A stretch of DNA of 64,000 nucleotides from Acanthochlamys bracteata (taxonomy: Eukaryota > Streptophyta > Magnoliopsida > Pandanales > Velloziaceae): the NCBI GenBank assembly GCA_019914995.1, contig CM034134.1:6580463-6644462 (forward strand). The letters are read 5' to 3'. Numbering within the stretch: the first letter of the stretch is position 1; each line of letters begins with the position of its first letter. The notes under the pieces were generated by a model. It was given only the letters and a program-made list of their open reading frames with translations, made no database searches and was not told where the DNA came from. Below, piece after piece: positions 60,440 through 64,000 of the stretch. The position numbers were made by a program, and so were the translations under genes.

Positions 60440-61688
60440 TACCATTATTATTAATGAAGCATTCCCTGATGAACAGTTATTTTTTCTTCGAAGTACTGAT
60501 GCTCCATGGTATGCAGATTTCGTGAATTACTTGGCCGGTAGCATAATTCCTTCAGATCTATCTTACCAACAATAGAAAAAAAAATTTGCTGATATTAAGC
60601 ACTACATTTGGGAAGATCCAATCCTATACAAACGATGTTCAGATCAGACCATAAGAACATGTGTACCAGAAGAGGAGATGGAAAGCATCCTGCAACACTG
60701 TTATTCATCGGGATATGGAGGTCACTTTGGTGGAACAAAAACAGCGGCAAAGATACTACAATAAGGTTTTTATTGGACTTGATTATTTCGGGATGCACAT
60801 ACATTTGTTGCTACTTGTGATCAATGTCCAAGAACGTTAAATATTTCAAGAAAGAGTGAGATGCCACTGAATAATATTCTTGAAGTTGAATTGTTTGATG
60901 TATGGGCAATAGACTTCATGGGACCATTTCCTTCTTCATTTTCGAATAAATACATCTTAGTTGCTGTTGACTATGTCTCCAAGTGGGTGGAGGCTGTGGC
61001 ATTACCTACAAATGACAGTAAGGTTGTGGTAAACTTTCTGCGAAAATATATCTTTTCTCGGTATGGCACTCCAAGAGCAATCATTAGCGATCAAGGTACA
61101 CATTTTTCTAATTGTCAATTTGAAGCGCATACTTGAAAAACAGTGAACACTTCAAGAAAAGATTTGTCAAAGAAATTAGACGGTGCATTATGGGCTTACC
61201 GCACAGCATTCAAAACTCCAGTTGGAATGTCTCCGTATCGCCTAGTGTTTGGGAAAGCTTGCCATATACTTGTGGAACTGGAGCATCAAGCATATTGGGC
61301 AGTTAAGAAGTTGAATTTTGATATGCAAGCAGCAGGAGAGAAAAGACTATTGCAGCTAAATGAAATGGATGAATTTCAACATGAAGCTTATGAAAACGCT
61401 AGAATTTACAAGGAAAAAATCAAGGCCTGGAATGACAAGAACATATTAAGAAAGGAGTTCACTCCTGGACAGCAAGTTCTACTACACGACTCGCGGTTAC
61501 GTCTATTCCCTAGAAAGCTTAAATCAAGATGGTCGGGTCCATTCACTGTGGTAAGAGTTTTCCCTTATGGAGTAGTTGGGGTTACTGATGAGAAGAAAGG
61601 TACATTCAAAGTTAATGGGCAACGATTGAAACCATACTTTGCTAGTTTTGACAACAACAAGATTGCCATCCTCCTTGAACCGGCATAG
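60440..61688 (+). pseudogene. Athila integrase with internal deletion
   Basis: The zinc finger part (HCYSSGYGGHFGGTKTAAKI, then CDQCPRTL) spans two frames. The core has [12 protein letters not shown] (first Asp) and [15 protein letters not shown] (second Asp). It then jumps from FEAHT-stop to [20 protein letters not shown], so about 40 codons that normally carry the catalytic glutamate are gone. The C-terminal part (61143-61688) is open: [20 protein letters not shown], then [20 protein letters not shown]. Confidence 0.85.
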
Positions 61689-62836
61689 AGGAAAAGAAGT
61701 CAAGCTATAGACTATAAATAAAGCGCTTACTGGGAGGCAAACCCAAATTTTTCATCATTTATTTTGAATTTTTAGTTAGTTTCTGTTTTGATTTGTATTT
61801 AATTCTAATAAATTTCAAATGACAGGGAGAAACATGACAAGTGGATATAAGCATAAGGAATATTGAGTGAGCAAGCACAAAAATCAAAGACGCATTCTAA
61901 CCTCTCCTCTTTGCTTATATTTTTTTGGTATACACATTGAGTACAACATTAGTTCCAAGTGTGGGGGTAGAGAAATGTTTGTAATGCTTATGTTGTTGTT
62001 GGTTAGAGTACACCACTTATTATGAAAATTTTCTGTCTTGAATCTTAATTCTTGGAGATGGACTAAACGCATAGCTATTGAAATTAATTCTTATGTTAAC
62101 TAGTGATGAATGTGGTATTTGTTAGCTTGAACTTGTGATCATGAGTAGGTTAGAGAATTAATTTGCTCTCTTTGCCATTTTGAGATTTGAAGCTATGTAA
62201 TGTTGGATTGAGAAGTTATATTGAACAATGACTATATACTAGAAATCTATTCCTAACTAGTGTCTCCGTAAAAGACATTGCACTAGTCAGGCTTATCCAG
62301 TCGAAAAGAGCTACCTACAAGAAAGTGTGAAAGCTAGCCTCGAGTAATTTGGCCCTATGTACCACAATTATATAGGAGATAATCTATCAAGGAAGAGGGC
62401 TACCTTCGTGATAGTGTAAAAGCTATCGACTGAGAAAAATAAAATAAAATAAAATAAAATAATAATGATATACCTGACTAAGTCCTGGACACGAAAGGGG
62501 AATTCAGATACTAGTTAGTTTGACTTGCTTGATTTAAACTTCAATACTGAGATTACAAGAGTCGAATAGATCAAAATAGGCATTTGAGCTTATTGACCAT
62601 CTAAGTACTTATATTAATGAGTTTTGCTTTCTTGTCTTAAATTATTTGCTTTCATCTGAACAAGTGTGTGTGTGATCGAGAAAATATAATTGGTTGTGCT
62701 TTGGAAAACTTTCATGAGTTATGCATTCAATGACAGATCTGAATATAATGGTGTTATGAAATCCAACCAAGTTACATGAACATTAATATTTATTTTATTG
62801 CTCGAAGGCGAACAAAAATCTAAGTGTGGGAGTATT
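61689..62836 (+). other. 3' non-coding region of the Athila element
   Basis: No env-like frame seen. Features: CCAAGTGTGGGGGTAG at about 61953 and TCTAAGTGTGGGAGTA at about 62818-62834 (the latter is the polypurine tract), paired phrases GCTACCTACAAGAAAGTGTG / GCTACCTTCGTGATAGTGTA at about 62309 and 62399, and a (TAAAA)n microsatellite at 62434-62463. Confidence 0.7.
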
Positions 62837-64000
62837 TGATGTGCTCAAATATGTACATAATATCATGCACTTTTACATAGTATATGCTTATTTTTATATT
62901 GAGAAACTAATAAAAAAGAACCTTAATTCTTTGTTTTTCTTAATTTTCAGCAATTTCGTGCAGTTTGAGAGTTATTTATGAAAATTTTACTTTTCTGTGG
63001 AGATTTTGTGAACGGCCATCTGGGATTAAAAGCCAAGACATTTAAGTTGGTCCATGAATTATTTCAGAATTTTATGGGCAACCATTTGATATGTATTCAC
63101 AGAAGAAGTTGAGATACGATGCAGACCCGAACATGTGCGTAGTTTCTGAAACGAGTACACTTGATGGCCTTTCCGATTTTTAAATGATGTGTGATATATG
63201 GTTGGAAACATAAGGCATTGATCTTAATTTTAAATATTTTAATTTATTTTTCTGCGGCCAAATAGATCCCAAACGGTGCAAACAAAACAGGTGGAGAGAG
63301 AGTCCAGATTAGCTTGGACTGCACCAACCTAATTATGGAAAGAAAAACTCTATGGTTTTAAATACCCAATTTTCGGATTTCCAAAGAGGGGGGAGATAGC
63401 AGGAAGTGGCGGCTCGTCTAAGGTTTATTTCTGGGATTCTTGCTGCTGGAACGGGGAGAAAGAAGGACGGAAGCACGGAACAAAGAAAAGAGACTGCAGT
63501 TCGCTCGACACCACTCTTTGTTCAGGGTTCTTTTGTTCTATCTCTCATGTTTCTCTTTATTTTGTTAGAACTGAAAGTTATGAGCTAAATTCCTCCTTGC
63601 TGGGGCTATGATGTAGCCTAACTATGATGATTTAATTGTTAATTTTATGCTATTCGAAGTTTTATAATTGTTTATTGAGTATTTATTACCGTGCTTAATG
63701 CTTTGGAGTATCTGGCCAATATTCAATCGATTTGAGATTCGTATTGAGACAGAGATGTGATGTATGAATTAGTCTTTGTGATGAATGCCGTGAATTGCAT
63801 AAGAGACAGAGATGTACTCTTATGGTTCATGCAGTTAATATAGGATGCCATAGAACTTAATTAGCTTTCTTCTATGTTAATTTACATAGAGATATAGTGA
63901 GTAATTGTATGAAAGTATTTTTGGTATAGCTTGAGAAAGTATATCAAAGAAATTAGGGTTTTCCAACTGTCAATAAATATTATAAACCTCGATAGCACGA
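62837..64000 (+). repeat. 3' Athila LTR, continues beyond the window
   Basis: Begins TGATGTGCTCAAATATG directly after the polypurine tract. It matches 57543-57980 closely and 54331-55490 more distantly. Confidence 0.85.

Larger units (their letters stand above)
57543..64000 (+). mobile_element. Athila-type gypsy retrotransposon, 5' LTR truncated, 3' end beyond window
   Basis: Truncated 5' LTR, gag end and protease (58019-58650), RT and RNase H (58658-60437), integrase (60440-61688), a non-coding 3' region with AAGTGTGGG-type purine tracts, and a 3' LTR from 62837. The protease form DLGASINLMP, the RT text and the tract AAGTGTGGG identify the Athila/Tat branch. Confidence 0.88.

Noticed and set aside
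1-64000. tRNA, rRNA, riboswitch, CRISPR or organelle-derived insert
   Set aside because: No cloverleaf, rRNA-like or chloroplast/mitochondrial gene text was seen on reading both strands; a covariance-model scan would be needed to exclude small RNAs.

Overview
This is a plant nuclear window, AT-rich, with intron-containing genes and a very high density of decayed LTR retrotransposons and DNA transposons. The elements (Sirevirus-like and other copia elements, Athila-type gypsy, CACTA, a FAR1-type MULE) are typical of angiosperms. I cannot place the species. I see no tRNA, rRNA, CRISPR or prokaryotic features.

Layout: 1-4210 is a decayed copia element. 4298-7116 (minus) is the only gene that looks intact, a three-exon xyloglucan-type fucosyltransferase (GT37). 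7163-10222 is AT-rich intergenic DNA. 10223-22249 is a nest of Sirevirus-like long LTRs holding a gag-only internal region, with a non-autonomous CACTA element (12448-14668) inside the first LTR of the pair. 22250-23480 holds two minus-strand exons resembling a REN-type RhoGAP. 23490-26470 is a decayed Sirevirus-like pol. 27289-31657 is a small-LTR copia element. 31658-39352 is the 3' end of another Sirevirus-like element whose LTR was split by a complete copia element (34609-38596, target duplication GAATT). 39852-41172 (minus) is a 2-oxoglutarate-dependent dioxygenase gene with two apparent lesions.

42715-43293 is a 291-bp tandem duplication. 43481-50325 is a Mutator-like element with exceptionally long (about 2.2 kb) terminal inverted repeats around a broken FAR1-type transposase. 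51313-54224 is a second CACTA element with a perfect AAT duplication. 54331-64000 is Athila-type DNA. It looks like two elements: an older LTR with a gag start (54331-55975), and a younger copy whose LTR pair is 57543-57980 (truncated) and 62837 to the window end.

The host genes do not form a pathway. The fucosyltransferase acts in Golgi cell-wall polysaccharide synthesis and the dioxygenase in small-molecule oxidation. The rest is a layered record of insertion, nesting, deletion and decay. I found no convincing new biological system. The most unusual structures are the MULE whose inverted repeat runs into its own coding sequence, possible host-gene exons inside and beside Sirevirus LTRs, and a cluster of three hairpins in an insertion at 55975.
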